Source of the DNA: Argentina anserina | Lineage: Eukaryota > Streptophyta > Magnoliopsida > Rosales > Rosaceae | Reading direction: 5' to 3' | DNA: 64,000 bases | NCBI RefSeq assembly: GCF_933775445.1 | Contig: NC_065874.1 | Coordinates: 3,119,001-3,183,000, forward strand | Shown here: positions 1 through 11,340 of the stretch, one piece after another | Position numbering within the stretch: position 1 is the first letter of the stretch | Layout: every line of letters starts with the position of its first letter | Made by a program: the position numbers and the translations under genes | Notes under the pieces: generated by a model | Database searches by the model: none | What the model saw: only the letters and a program-made list of their open reading frames with translations | What the model was told of the DNA's origin: nothing

Positions 1-173
1 AACTCTAATATAGGTTATTACAAAAGTGGGCCGGGTCAGTAAGTTTGAAGCTGGGCGATCCAAACCCGATATGTCTGAGGCTCTTGGCACATTGGATAAG
101 GTGCAGGAGCAGAAGCAAAAACCTCATCTTTTGGTCTTGTTTGGCGATAACAGAGAAACCAAGAAAGAATAGA

Positions 174-1148
174 ATGGCTACACTCTCAGCAATTTCATGG
201 TCACCTTCTCTTTCACCTAGACCCGCTACTTCTGCTTCCCTCACATTCCTCACTGGAAGAAGAACCTCTGTCTCTGTCAACGTGGCCCCCTCGCGTTCTT
301 CTCTGCTTCACTGCTCCTTCATTCCCTCCTCCTCCTCCTCTGCTTCACTCTCCTCCCCTTCTTCCTTTTCAGGTAATTCACTCTGTTTTCAGCTCCTTTT
401 TCATTTGTTAAAATGTGGGTGTTTGCTTATTTTGCTTAAGATTGTGTTCAGTGGTTAAAGGTGGGATTTTTATGTGTAATTTGTAATGGGCACTCTTGGT
501 TGAATCATTTGGTTGGCTACATTGCCTTGTTAGGTACTTAGCTTCATGAAAGTTGATCTCTTGAACTAAAGAATGTAAATTTCTTGCTTATATGCTCAAA
601 TGGGAGTAGTTTTGCTTTGTGAAGCAACTATTTACTTCATCAAAACTTAATGTTGGTAACACTAACATTGCTATTAGTTAGGTATTCAAAACATAACTGA
701 TAACTCTACAGCATAATGAAACATTTGTTAAGTTACACGATAACACTCAAAATTCGAGCAATGATAATGTTGGTAACAGTAACATTGCTATTACTTGGTT
801 GCTGAAACTTGAACTGACTAGCAATAAAACCTACATTACTTGATGTGTAATTGTAATTGATGTAGCATTGTAATTTTTTTTTTCATTGCAGGTTTATCTT
901 TGGGTTTGGATTTGAGCTCTAATGTTGGGGTTGGAAGAAGAAGAGGCTCTGGCTTAGTGGTGAGGGCTGGGAAGGCTGCCCTGTGTCTAACCAAGAGAAA
1001 CAGGTCCCGGAAATCTCTGGCTAGAACTCATGGCTTTCGCAGACGCATGAGAACCACTAGTGGCAGAGCAATGTTGAAGCGCCGACGTGCCAAGGGGCGG
1101 AAGGTGCTCTGCACCAAGACCAATCCCAACAGTGGAAAACGTGCCTAA
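174..1148 (+). CDS. RPL34: Plastid 50S ribosomal protein L34 (bL34c), two exons
   Basis: Nuclear gene for the chloroplast large-subunit protein bL34. Exon 1 is 174-372 and exon 2 is 892-1148. The intron has a GTAATT donor and a T-rich stretch before its AG, and joining the exons gives 151 codons plus stop. The first ~90 residues are rich in Ser, Ala and Arg with few acidic residues, as in a plastid transit peptide. The last ~50 residues are the very basic bL34 core: TKRNRSRKSLARTHGFRRRM, then TTSGRAMLKRRRAKGRKVL, which is the diagnostic part of the family. The ATG at 174 is chosen because it opens a transit-like sequence in frame with the core. The length fits plastid L34 precursors, since bacterial L34 is about 46 residues. 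The identification is secure; the exact transit cleavage site is not visible. Confidence 0.95.
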
Positions 1149-1544
1149 TTGTGAGTATAATTAGGTAAATGCAGTTTTATGTAATGATGTCTAATAGCTG
1201 ATACTTGTGAAATTTGAAGAATCTCAAACTTCTTTATCTTGCTGTCTTCTGTATTGTTCGTTTAGAAAGGCTAATGTTATGCATTTTACTTGTACTATGC
1301 TGGCTCTTTGTATGAATTTGTTCTCAAGTATTGCCTTGAATGTATTTGCACACAAATGGAAGATGCATTTTTGACAGGCACTATCTTTTCTGCCAGATTT
1401 CGAAACTTCATTAGAAAATACGCTGGTATATAATATGGGGTTTTCATCGCCAAGGATAAATGGGTGAAAAGCATAAATATGGAAAAGGGAATGGTCATGC
1501 AGTTATTGTATCTTCCTGTATACAGTATTTGTTGATACTTAATA

Positions 1545-1625
1545 GTTATGCAGTCGGATAGTACACCCTGATACCATGGGTATAGATACCTTCTAGGGCA
1601 TCGATATTTTAAAGAAGTTTCAGCA
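1545..1625 (-). pseudogene. Relic of a cysteine protease 3' end
   Basis: Read on the minus strand, this stretch aligns with the last codons of the broken protease at 2509-3632. Both share the block GCAGTCGGATA around the stop codon, followed by a similar run of GATACC and CTNGGGCATC. No open frame survives. It looks like the decayed 3' tip of a further tandem protease copy. Confidence 0.5.
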
Positions 1626-1756
1626 ACGTGAATGTAGAGGTCTGACTCATTAGTTTGTTGACTTGTATTTGGGATCAGGAGAGAGTACAAAGTGTATTTA
1701 GGGATAATCGGGTGAACCACTGTATACTGGCACGTATTCTGATTCACTATGACATC

Positions 1757-1838
1757 ATATGTTTGTCCCTCACCAAGCTACTGCATTGTACACTTTTCCT
1801 TATATGATATGTTTGTCCCTCACCAAGCTACTGCATTG
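1757..1838. repeat. Short direct duplication, 32-bp match, 50-bp period
   Basis: A 32-base block beginning ATATGTTTGTCCCTCACC is present at 1757 and again at 1807 with no mismatch seen. The surrounding 1149-2508 spacer otherwise shows the L34 3' region, the protease relic at 1545-1625 and T-rich sequence, but no gene. Confidence 0.8.
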
Positions 1839-2508
1839 CACTTAAAAAAAATTAAAAAAAATTCTTCTCAAGTTCTCATTTATCAAATATTTGTTTTGTT
1901 CGCCCTTCATATACTTATATCTAAGGTAGATTCTCATATGATTTTAATTACCATGTATCCCATCATGCTTGTTATTTTTTTTTCTTGGATCAGGAGGTCC
2001 TTTTTTTTGTTGAACATTAATTGGAAGGCATTGATTTTAGTCCCCTCCTTTGTATTTTCATTTCATGGAGCAATAGAGATCGAAGACTCCTCTTCTGCAT
2101 CATTTTTCAGCAAAAAAAAGAAAGTCTCTCATTTGATTGCATTTATCAGGTAACTTGCTGCTGGAATATAAGAGTAGCTGCCCCCTTTGCAAAACAATAA
2201 CCAGCTTTTGTGTTTTGTTGCATGCTGATCTGCATGACTTCTTTTGTTTTGTTTATTTTTTTGTTACCTGAGACTTTAGATTAGAAAGACTGGAAGTGAA
2301 ACTATGCGTGTTAGGATATCAAGGTAGAAGTTCATTAACTTTTGAAACTTAATTAAGCAATTATGCTGGTACAAAAGCAGAGGTGTCTTCACGGCCGAAT
2401 TATATAGAACTGCTTACGAAGTGCATACTTCATAGATATGAAAAGAGTAGTCAGACATGAAGGCTCTTATGCCTGCTATGTTATTCGGTTGTTTGAGAGC
2501 TCGTAGAT

Positions 2509-3632
2509 TTATGCAGTCGGATAGAAAGCATTCATAGCAAGGCTACAGATACCATCTGGGGCATCACTGTTTCTAAGAATCTTCATATATCCAGTTTCCC
2601 CCCAGTGCTCACCCCATGAGTTCTTTAATAACCAATAGGGGATTCCATCTTCAGTCATTCCATAGCCAATGGCTGTGACGGGGTGGTCAAGGTGAGTACC
2701 ACAGTCACCGGAGAACACCCCAGTGCAGCAATGCTAATCGAGACTGGTTGCATGGACACGGCCTTGAGTAGATCATTTTCACTTCTGGAAGGGACATTGC
2801 TCATAAGCAGTGATCTGGGCAGCAGGCTCACTTTCCTGATTAATGTTGCAAGTTTCAGTGTTCGTGCTCTGGTATTGGTAATTTTCCTCACGAGCGATTC
2901 CTCCGTTTTGTACAACATACTCGTAGGCACTTTCTAAGCTACCACCTCTGCAGCCACTATTCTGATGACTGCAGTCCACAAGTTGCTGCTCAGAGAGTGA
3001 GATCAATTGACCAGTTTTGATTTTGGTTATGCCTTCCACAGCTGCTACTACTGTAAATGCCCAGCAAGCACCTACATAGTTGTGTACTTGTATATACAAG
3101 AAACGATGCATTCACATAGTTCGAACTTGGAATTGAGATGAGATATGATCAAGTATGGAACTACAGTGATTTATTTGCTAGTTCACTTATCACATCGACC
3201 TTGATCCTTTATGCCGGTGATAGCTTCTTGTTCCCTCCAGTCCATGCTACTTGGAATATCTATATCAGACAAGCTTTGGTACTGAAAAGAGTTATTTTTG
3301 AATGAGGTCGAAGTACTTGAGCTGGTTGACATTTTGTATCCGGTATGATGTCTCATGAATTCTTCATTGGTCATGTCAGAGAACTTGTTGATGCTCAGCT
3401 TGTAAGTCCTGTTCCCTCTGTTGAATTTCTCCACGAACTCGACATTCTTCCTGAAGATGGCGCAACGTCTTTCATTCTCTGCAATGTTGGGGTAAGTGCG
3501 GCCGAGCCTTGCCATCCATTGCTCATGTTTTTGAGCAATTGAAGCTTGGAATGCATGGGATGTGGCTTGAGAAGCCAAAGTCCCATAGATGATGAATGTG
3601 GCAATGATCAAATGGTTCCTACTGAACTCCAT
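2509..3632 (-). pseudogene. SAG12-type papain-like cysteine protease, broken
   Basis: Exon 1 (3632-3191) encodes a signal-peptide-like start, the I29 inhibitor prodomain (ERFNIN-type helix, then NKFSDMTNEEF) and the start of the mature enzyme (IKDQGRC). Exon 2 begins at 3071 and restores GACWAF with the catalytic Cys and GCRGG. Three lesions are visible. The donor after exon 1 reads AT at 3190-3189 where intact relatives have GT. One extra base near 2796 shifts the frame just after TAYEQ. About 30-35 bases upstream of GVFSGDCG (near 2725) are missing, which changes the frame again. The His (LDH) and Asn (NSWG) segments survive downstream to a TAA at 2509. The gene would have been a vacuolar or secreted C1A protease. 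A TATA box remains upstream. Confidence 0.85.
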
Positions 3633-3720
3633 AGTTCGTAAAGCAGTACTGAACTAGTGAACTACTGTGTCAATGGTTTCAAGTTTTTGCTCTGGCAGAG
3701 GCAAGCATACCATCTAGGGG

Positions 3721-3728
3721 TTTATATA
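3721..3728 (-). promoter_or_regulatory. TATA box of the broken protease gene
   Basis: The minus strand reads TATATAAA here, about 90 bases upstream of the ATG at 3632. That is a usual distance for a plant core promoter plus short leader. Confidence 0.55.
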
Positions 3729-3732
3729 GGGA

Positions 3733-4844
3733 ATCATCTGTCTAGGTATGTGTTCAATAGATTGATTGATAAATCGGAAAGAAAACAAAGTTTCCGACCC
3801 GATGATCACTAAAAGTTGATACCTCTTTTTCATAGTCCAGTTTCTGTGTGAAAAAAACAAGTACTAAATGACTTTAAATTGTTGCGTCTGGGCTTGATTT
3901 GCGCAAACGACTCCAATGAACCTACAAGTCTTCCACCAGTAAAGTAAGTCCTTCAAATTCATCACCTTTTCTATGTCGCATTGTTGATTGTTCATCAACT
4001 TTCAACATCCAAACCTAGAAATTTCTGGTTCTTGATGTTACTTTAGTGTTTTCGAGGTCCTGCAAAGCTGTTTTTGAAGTTAGACGTCAGCTGCTAGCTG
4101 TGAGGTTTCTTTGTAATGAGTGTAAGGAAGATAATTGTTCACCGCAAATAAAATTCACATTTACAGCTTTATCAGGTCATATGGATGTGACTATGAGTAT
4201 GAATAGGAAGATAATTGTTTGTATGAATTTCATTTTAACGTAGACATTACAAATCATTTATCACGTCATTCTAGTAGGGTATAAAACACAATTGAAACCC
4301 TAGCTACTCTATAATCTATCATTGTTTTATGTAACTATGTTCATTGGGGATATAGTTACGGGTAATTCACTGTGATTAATTAATTCATTAACTGGTTGCG
4401 TTCAATATGTATGAACGGTTTCGTCATTTTCATAATTGGTTCTTAATTTACTGTGCAACACATTATCCTCAAATCATCCATCACAATCATATATAATTAT
4501 CTATCAACTGGCTGCGTTCTATGCATATAAACGAACGGGTTTCTTCTCATATGAATTAGTAGTGTTCTTGCGCTAGCATCTAATAAGCCATATCTAGCTA
4601 GCTAGATTTTCTTTACGTACTATTGGGAAGTTTGGTTTAGTTTGAAAGATTAATTGATATTGCTAAATGAATTATTAGATCAAACGCAGTTAGAAAATTT
4701 AACAAAACACTAAATTTATTATTTTAATAATTTTTTTTTCTGAAATTGACATAATTCTTATAAACCAATTCATAGTCTTCTGATCTCTCAAGAGTAGTTC
4801 CGTAGAAGTCTAAGTAAGGTTGACAAAGCTGTATTATAATCGAA
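3733..4844. other. Intergenic spacer between two protease copies
   Basis: AT-rich sequence with no open frame that looks like a gene. Two similar segments, around 4381-4420 and 4500-4530, share ACTGGNTGCGTTC followed by an ATATG/CATAT and AACGG stretch, which suggests an old small duplication. Nothing else was recognised. Confidence 0.5.
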
Positions 4845-6005
4845 CTAATACGGAAACAAAGATACCATATTAATGCCACAAAGACCATATGGCGGATTAG
4901 CACTTCTAAGAATTCTCATGTAGCCATTTTCACCCCAACTCTCACCCCAAGAATTCTTCAATATCCAGTAGTTGGTACCCTGTTCAGTCCCGTAACCAAC
5001 GACGGCAACAGTGTGACAGAGGTTCGTCCCACAATCACCGGAGAAGACACCGCCACTATAATGCTGAAACGCTGCCCCACTAGCGTCGATGAAAATTGAG
5101 ATCGGTTGCCTGGAGACAGCCTTAAGTCGATAGTCTTCGTCATTCTGAGGCGCAATTGTGAAACCACTTATGCGGGTGACCGTCTTATTGGCCTTGGTAG
5201 TGTCACAATTACCTTTGCTACCGAAGTATGGGTAATCCTGTTCACTGGCTAGTCCATGGTCCCATATGTAATCATAGGCAGCATCAATGCGACCAGGTTG
5301 ACAGCCACGGTTAAACTGATCACAATCCACAAGTTGCTGCTCGGACAGTGAGAGCAGTTTTCCAGTTTTGATCTTTATAAGCCCTTCAACAGCTGCCACT
5401 GCTGAAAATGCCCAACATGAATCTGCATGCATGAATTTCATGAACCAATTAGGTAAGAACTAGACAAGAAAATTGATCAAATGACGCGATGAAAACTTCA
5501 GAATTGGTAGAACAAGGAAAGCTAGGTTGAATATATGGTGCTTGGATCACTTACTGCATTTTCCTTGATCCTTTATAGGGGTGACTGCTCCATTTTGCCT
5601 CCAGTCAATCTGAGGTGGAACATCATCCAAGTTTTGGTACCGGAAAGGTGTATTTTCGGATGAGGTTAAGCTTCTGTTGGTTGGCATCTTGGCTCCAGTA
5701 CGTTGTCTAAGGAATTCTTCATTGGTCATATCTGAAAACTTATTGACGCCTAACTTGTAAGTTTTATTCCCATCCTTGTTGAAATTCTCCACAAACTCCA
5801 CATTCTTCTTGAAGATGGCGAAACGCCTCTGCTTGTCTTCACTGTTTGGGTATACTCGTCCGTACATTGACATCCACTGGTCATATTTTTCAGCAATGGA
5901 AGCTTCGTTCAACGCCTGAGATGTGGCTTGATGAGCTATAGTAGCCAAGATGATGAATATATTGAATATTATTGCAACACGAAAAAGGTTTTGTGCAGAC
6001 AACAT
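4845..6005 (-). CDS. SAG12-type papain-like cysteine protease, intact
   Basis: C1A cysteine protease preproenzyme, 342 residues. Exon 1 is 6005-5555 (donor GTAAGT) and exon 2 is 5422-4845 (acceptor GCAG), with one phase-1 intron just before the catalytic Cys, as in its neighbours. Residues 1-~30 form a signal peptide, then comes an I29 prodomain with an ERFNIN-type helix and NKFSDMTNEEF. The mature enzyme has the oxyanion Gln in IKDQGKC, Cys153 (SCWAF), His287 (LCH) and Asn307 (NSWG). The usual GCxGG motif is GCQPG here, and the residue before His is Cys rather than the common Asp. SAG12-like enzymes break down protein in vacuoles during senescence or defence, and that role is inferred from the family. 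A TATA-like TATATTATAA lies at 6054-6045. Confidence 0.92.
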
Positions 6006-7019
6006 TGTTCTTCAATGTGTAATTCTTTGACAAGCAATACTTGGTTATAATATAGGAGATAATATGTGCCAGTTAGGCAGTTATAAAAGGAATGCAAGAA
6101 AACAAACGTTGAGAAAACTTTGGAATTTGACAAAAAAAAAATCATTTAATGTCTTAATCTTTCATTATGTCAACCTTCTATGTATGTTTTCTACCCAAAA
6201 AAAGAAGAAGAAAAGAAACCCTCTATGTATGTCACATGATCGAATGGCACTCTTGTGCAAAACTTTTCTGTGATGTGCCATTTTTATTCGCAATGCATTG
6301 CGATTGTGTCAATGAGTCGGATGTTTGAGATACATGAATGCTGAGAGCTCAATACAGCTGAACCTTAACCTTACAGGAGTTACAGCTACAAATTTAAGGG
6401 AAGAAACTTATTCTGTGTAATTTGGTTCACGTTTGAAAATTAAACCTTAATTGCATGAGAAAGGTCTAGATTCATTAATTCCCTGGTTTCGGCTTCTTAT
6501 TTAAGTTATTATAGATACGGACAGGGCATGAATTCAACATTAACATAATTCAATGAATTCATCCCCTGAGAATTTTCTTTTTCCTTATTTATAATTTATC
6601 TCATATCTTTATCTAGAGGTCGGCACTGAATTCATCTGAATGAATTTCATCGAAACATTATCATTCAGATGAAACCTTGTTCATCGACTTTGATGAAATA
6701 TTCATCTAATTCATTTCTCCTCAAACGTACTATCCCTACACCCTTACTATAATTACATGCATTTTCTCTCATATCATGCATTTTAGAAAACTAAAAGCCA
6801 CTCCGAAAAGGACTTCTAAACAAAAGAAATTTCTATGGATCGTGTATATGTATCATATACATTCATGCATTTTATCTTATGTAATCTCTTCTCTGAGCAT
6901 CTTGTCTGTGAGTAACATCTTGTAATCTCTATCACAAAGTTTAAGACTTTATTCCAGAATTAAGATATCACAATACAAAGTATGAAACGTACTGGAGTAA
7001 TATATAGGTTGGCTACAGT
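6006..7019. other. Intergenic spacer
   Basis: Holds the promoter region of the protease at 4845-6005 and AT-rich DNA. A small cluster of ATTCATCTGAATGAATT-type inverted words lies at 6630-6720. No gene is visible. Confidence 0.5.
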
Positions 7020-7125
7020 TAGAGAGCTTGGATGGCAATCCCAGAAAAACCATATGGGGGATTAGCAGAACTTTTATGTAGCCTTTTCACTCCATGAATT
7101 CTTCCTCAACCAATAATATAGGTGC
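7020..7125 (-). pseudogene. Cysteine protease C-terminal fragment
   Basis: The minus strand encodes YYWLRKNSWSEKGYIKVLL, then PPYGFSGIAIQAL. This is the Asn-containing NSW segment and the C-terminal tip of a SAG12-type protease. The Gly of NSWG is Ser, and the segment between GYI and PPYG is shortened. It has no start, prodomain or catalytic Cys. It is an isolated relic of tandem duplication. Confidence 0.75.
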
Positions 7126-7233
7126 CATATCTTCGAGCCATTTTTTAAATTGATATTGGTCATGAAACAGTGTAAGGAGATGATATGCAGTCACACAATA
7201 TTGAGTTTGTCTGCAAATAAAACCACCCATATT

Positions 7234-7465
7234 CTAGTTATCAGTTGGATAAGCACCGTCCATAGCAAATGCCACATTTACGGATTTACCTTCCTGCTCA
7301 CGACCATTATTATCTCTAAAAATTCTTAAATAGCCATGTTGAGCCCAGTTATCTCTCCACGAGTTCTTGATTAACCAATACTTGGTGCCCTCGATCGATC
7401 TTTAGTTGTCCCGCACCCAACGGCTGCAACAACATGACCAGCGTTTAGGCTAGCTACAACAGCTA
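7234..7465 (-). pseudogene. Second cysteine protease C-terminal fragment
   Basis: The minus strand encodes NAGHVVAAVGCG (the catalytic His region), then after a frame change KYWLIKNSWRDNWAQHGYL and a tail ending GAYPTDN at a TAG (7236-7234). It corresponds to the last ~75 residues of a papain-like protease. The frame break lies near 7395. It differs from the fragment at 7020-7125, so at least two lost copies once stood here. Confidence 0.78.
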
Positions 7466-7778
7466 ATTTTTGTGTATGTGTGTGTGTATATATAAATGAA
7501 TCAAATAATATAGAAATGTTTTTGTGCCATTAAGTTTATTATGTAATCGATCTTTTATTTTGGACTGTCATTGTAATCGGTCAGTAGCTAGCTTTCACTC
7601 CTTTCAGTGAGTTGGTTTATAAAAATAGTGGTTAAAGGAATGATACACTTGGTCCAGCCTAAATAACCCTAGATTATCAAAGTAATCAAACGCACACTAT
7701 TGACACTAAGATGTTTTGCCAAAAAGACAACCTCTAATTTCCGCACACGAATATTCACTGCCTCTTAGCCACGCATAA

Positions 7779-8498
7779 GAGCAAATGCACCCGTTGGGAT
7801 GCGCAATTGCTGATTTGTCAATTAAATTGGTAGTGCTAATTTACTATTCATTGGATATTGGCAATTGCCTCTCTTTTGTTAATGCACAATTGAAGGCAAT
7901 TTGCATGCTAATCCATCATTCACATTTTTTAATTTAATTCACATTCTAAATTTGAATAAATAGCAAACTTATAATAAAATTAATTATCAACACTATTATT
8001 TTTTTGTTATTAACACACTTTATACACGGTTTTATTTCAATACAATCTACCACTTTTGCTAATATTATTGGGGTGTGTGAATAACATATAAATAAAATTA
8101 TTGATAGAGGAAGAACAGGGAGAGGTAAGGACACACAATTGTAAGGTATATAGAGGGTTTTGTAAAAAAAAATCAGATTTTTCTGTAATTTTGAAGTAAT
8201 AAACAGAAGAGGAATAATCAAAAGTTTTTTTTTATTGTTTTGACTGATTTATAGCCCTTAGATTGAATCCAAGGCTTAAAGGGCAGCAAAAAACAATTGA
8301 AAGTAGATAGGCAGACAACAACACATGGGGTGAGATGTGGGAGCCACCATAAATTAGCATGACCGATTCGGTTGCCAAAAATCAGCACACCAATTCACAA
8401 ATCAGCAATTCTCCTTGACCAATTAATTGCCGCTGCATTCCATATTTGCTGATTTTGGACAAATCAATCACCCGATCGCTCTACCGGTGCATTTGCTC
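7779..8498. mobile_element. Tourist-like (PIF/Harbinger type) MITE
   Basis: The element is bounded by perfect 13-bp terminal inverted repeats, GAGCAAATGCACC at the left and GGTGCATTTGCTC at the right. It is flanked by the direct 3-bp duplication TAA at 7776-7778 and 8499-8501. It is 720 bp, AT-rich and non-coding. A 3-bp TAA/TTA duplication is typical of PIF/Harbinger MITEs. It ends about 110 bases upstream of the cystatin ATG. Confidence 0.85.
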
Positions 8499-8609
8499 TA
8501 ACAAGCTGCAACAGGCGGCAAGCTCCTTTTCTACGTACTTCCTGTATATAATTACTTATGATGCACCAGCTAGCTAGTGAAGAAACTGAAGCCAAAACTC
8601 GTAGAATCC

Positions 8610-9004
8610 ATGAAGAGGCGTGTTTTCTCCCACGATCTCTTTGCTTTCCTCATTCTCGCCAGCCTCTTTGCTAGCCTGAGTTGTCACCTCCTGCTCGCCA
8701 CCCCCGAAGACGATCCTAACTACCGCGCTTACAGCCCCATTCAGAACATCCACGACCCGCATGTGGTAGAGATCGGGGAGTTCGCCATCTCCGAGCTAAA
8801 CAAGCAAATTCAGAAGACGCTGGTGTTTCAGAGCGTGGTTCGAGGTGAGAGGCAGGTTGTATCGGGAGAAAATTATAAGCTTGCATCACGGTCAAGGATG
8901 AGTCCTCCTCCCCTACCTCCTCTGTGAATTATGAGTGCGTCTTCTGGGAGAAGGTTTGGCTCAAGTTTAGGAAATTGACCTTTTTTCAACAGGTTAAAAC
9001 CTAA
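8610..9004 (+). pseudogene. Phytocystatin (cysteine protease inhibitor), frameshifted
   Basis: The ATG at 8610 opens a signal-peptide-like sequence with a Leu/Ala-rich core, then a cystatin domain: SPIQNIHDPHVVEIGEF, the plant LARFAV-type segment (IGEFAISELNKQ), and QVVSG, the QxVxG loop that enters the protease active site. After NYKLA the frame shifts at ~8885 and meets a stop at 8925-8927. In the +1 frame the rest of the domain continues (VKDESSS, then NYECVFWEKVWLKFRKL) to a TAA at 9002-9004. One missing base explains it. The N-terminal Gly pair of cystatins is also absent (RAYSPI), and the usual PW is VW. Cystatins block papain-like enzymes, and those flank this gene on both sides. It is a pseudogene, or a working allele with a sequence error. 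Confidence 0.85.
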
Positions 9005-9318
9005 TACTATGTGATATTTTCACAAGAAATTAGTAGTGGCACGGGGTCGTCAATTTCTATTGCTATGTCGTTATTCGTTTTAGCTATAATAAAGAAATTG
9101 ACCCAAGATTGAAGATCCTGAATGCATATGTTATGTATAACGGTTAGTTTTGTGACTCGCCGAAGCTCTTCATTTTTGATCCTCTGATGTTTTTACCTTA
9201 GCTCTTCATCATAAATTTTTGTGACATGAAATCTGCATGCATGTAATCCCATATATCGTACGTCTAAAATTCAAGCAGGGAAGTAAGCTCCATTAATATC
9301 ATATATCAAGATTATTTG
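9005..9318. other. Short intergenic spacer
   Basis: About 310 bases between the cystatin remnant and the 3' end of the next protease, which converge. No gene or repeat was recognised. Confidence 0.5.
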
Positions 9319-10766
9319 CTAGTCAACAGTAGGATAGGAAGCTTGCTTAGTAATACCACAAAGACCTCCCCTAAGATTGACATCTCTTTGGATTCTTATG
9401 TACCCGTCTTCACCCCAGCTTCTACCCCATGAGTTCTTCACGAGCCAAAACTTCGTACCATCATCACTTGTCCCATACCCAACTGCAGTTACTCCATGGT
9501 CTAATTCATTTCCACATTGTCCTGTGAACACCCCTCTAGAGTAAAACTGCATGGCACCCCCACTGGCATCAATTGCAACGGAGACTGGTTGGTTCGCAAC
9601 GGCCTTCAACAAAGCCTCCTCATTCTCCGGCACAACCTCATAGCCAGTGATCTTGGCTGCAGGAGTTTCCTCGTTGTTCCTCCTGCAACTCCCATCAATT
9701 CCCTGATAAGGGTAGTCTGCTTCAGCTGCCAAGCCTTTGTTGAGTATGATGAACTGAAAGGCATAAGTCATTAAACCACCCGAACAACCTGCACTAACAG
9801 TGTCACAATCGACTAGTTGTTGCTTCGAAAGAGGCACCAACTTCCCTGTTTTTAGCTTCGTAATTCCTTCTGTAGCTGCCACTGCAGAAAATGCCCAGCA
9901 ACATCCTACGAACATAAATATATGACATTACGAGCCTGAGTAAGATACATGTTGAGAACTTAAGATCACAGCGCACACTTCAGTGTTTTCTTGCTACATA
10001 TATCTAACATGTTATGTTATCTCAAGCTTGATGTGGGTCTCGAATAACTGATGAACATTCCACTCGGATCAAGGTTTTTCAAAAAGTGATGGTCTACCTT
10101 CTGATCGAGTGTGTAAGCTATCAAGTACTCGTTTAGCTAGGAAATGAATACGTACGTCTGCTACTTATGATGAAGATCGATCATGACATGCATGATAATC
10201 TGTTCACATGTAGATATTGTGGGCAAAATTTAATTTGGAGTTCTCTAACAACATAACAGTGTAGATCGTATATACTTGAATAAAATTAGACAGAAGGGTG
10301 GCCGGGTATTAGGCTTACCACAATAACCCTGATCCTTCACAGGGGTCACGGCTCCCTGCTTCCTCCAATCCACACTAGACGGGACTGCAGTCACATTGGC
10401 ATATTTAAATAATGTTCCAGATGATGACATGAGATTTGGAGACTGAAACTTGTATCCATTGCGGAAGGCCAAGAACTCTTCATTAGTCAGGTCTGCGAAT
10501 TCATTGATCCTTAAACTGTAAGGCTTATTTCCACCCATGTTGAAGGACTCTACGAACTCCACATTGTCCTTGAATATCTTGAAACGCTTCTCTTTCTCCA
10601 CATGGTCCTTATAGACGCGTCCATGACTAGCCATCCACTGGTCATGTCTCTTCACCATTACATTAAGCTCAGCATCAGGCAAAGTGCGGCAGTAGGCTAG
10701 GGATGCCCAAATTCCAAAAACTAGAAGCACATATAATATTGTTGAGCTTTTGAGTATGAAAGCCAT
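9319..10766 (-). CDS. SAG12-type papain-like cysteine protease, intact and canonical
   Basis: C1A cysteine protease preproenzyme, 344 residues. Exon 1 is 10766-10319 (donor GTAAGC) and exon 2 is 9905-9319 (acceptor GTAG). A signal peptide covers about residues 1-26. The I29 prodomain follows with an ERFNIN-type helix and [11 protein letters not shown]. Mature-enzyme landmarks are VDWRKQGAV, the oxyanion Gln in VKDQGYC, catalytic Cys152 (CCWAF), GCSGG, His286 ([11 protein letters not shown]) and Asn307 (NSWG). All usual Cys positions are present. This is the best-preserved member of the cluster and most resembles SAG12, a vacuolar senescence protease. Function is inferred from the family. The donor lies directly after the QGYC codons, the same place as in its neighbours. 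Confidence 0.95.
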
Positions 10767-10818
10767 TGTTAGGCTGAAATGAGGTTACTTCTGAAAAGTG
10801 GAGAGGCCTAAGTGTGTG

Positions 10819-10826
10819 TATATATA
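10819..10826 (-). promoter_or_regulatory. TATA box of the canonical protease
   Basis: The minus strand reads TATATATA 53-60 bases upstream of the ATG at 10766, which implies a short leader. Confidence 0.55.
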
Positions 10827-11340
10827 GGTGTAATATATGAGAGTAGCAGCCGGACCATGCACAGTGATTGATGTGGAAGTTTTAAGAGAAGGATGGACTT
10901 ATTCTCCTGTGTGCTCGGCAATCTGGTGCTGGTTTGGCAACCAAGTCGCATTCTCTATTATGTTGAAACTTTCTGATGCGGTTGATTAGGAGTATATGCG
11001 ATGATGTGTAATAAGTAATCAGGAAAAAAAAATCCTTAGAGTGGGCTAGTTTTGGAACTTTGCCTCTAGATTCTGCAGATTCTTAGATTAAGAGTTCATG
11101 CGATTTGCTATTAAACTTAATTTGTACCTCAACAGCTATGAAACAATGAACTCATAATTCCCCTAAACCATTTTTCTTCTTTTTCTGAAAATGAATAATT
11201 CATTAGGGACACAGCTCAAGAAAGACAAAGCCCAAAAAGAGCTAAGCCCACAAGTACAAACAAGAAAGCGAAAAGTTGAAGCGCTCAACTAACTCGGACC
11301 AAGTTAGAATACAGATAGACAGCAATAGAACAAAAGAAAA
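10827..11340. other. Promoter and intergenic region
   Basis: Upstream DNA of the protease at 9319-10766, running into the RNase H-like relic. No further gene was seen. Confidence 0.5.
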
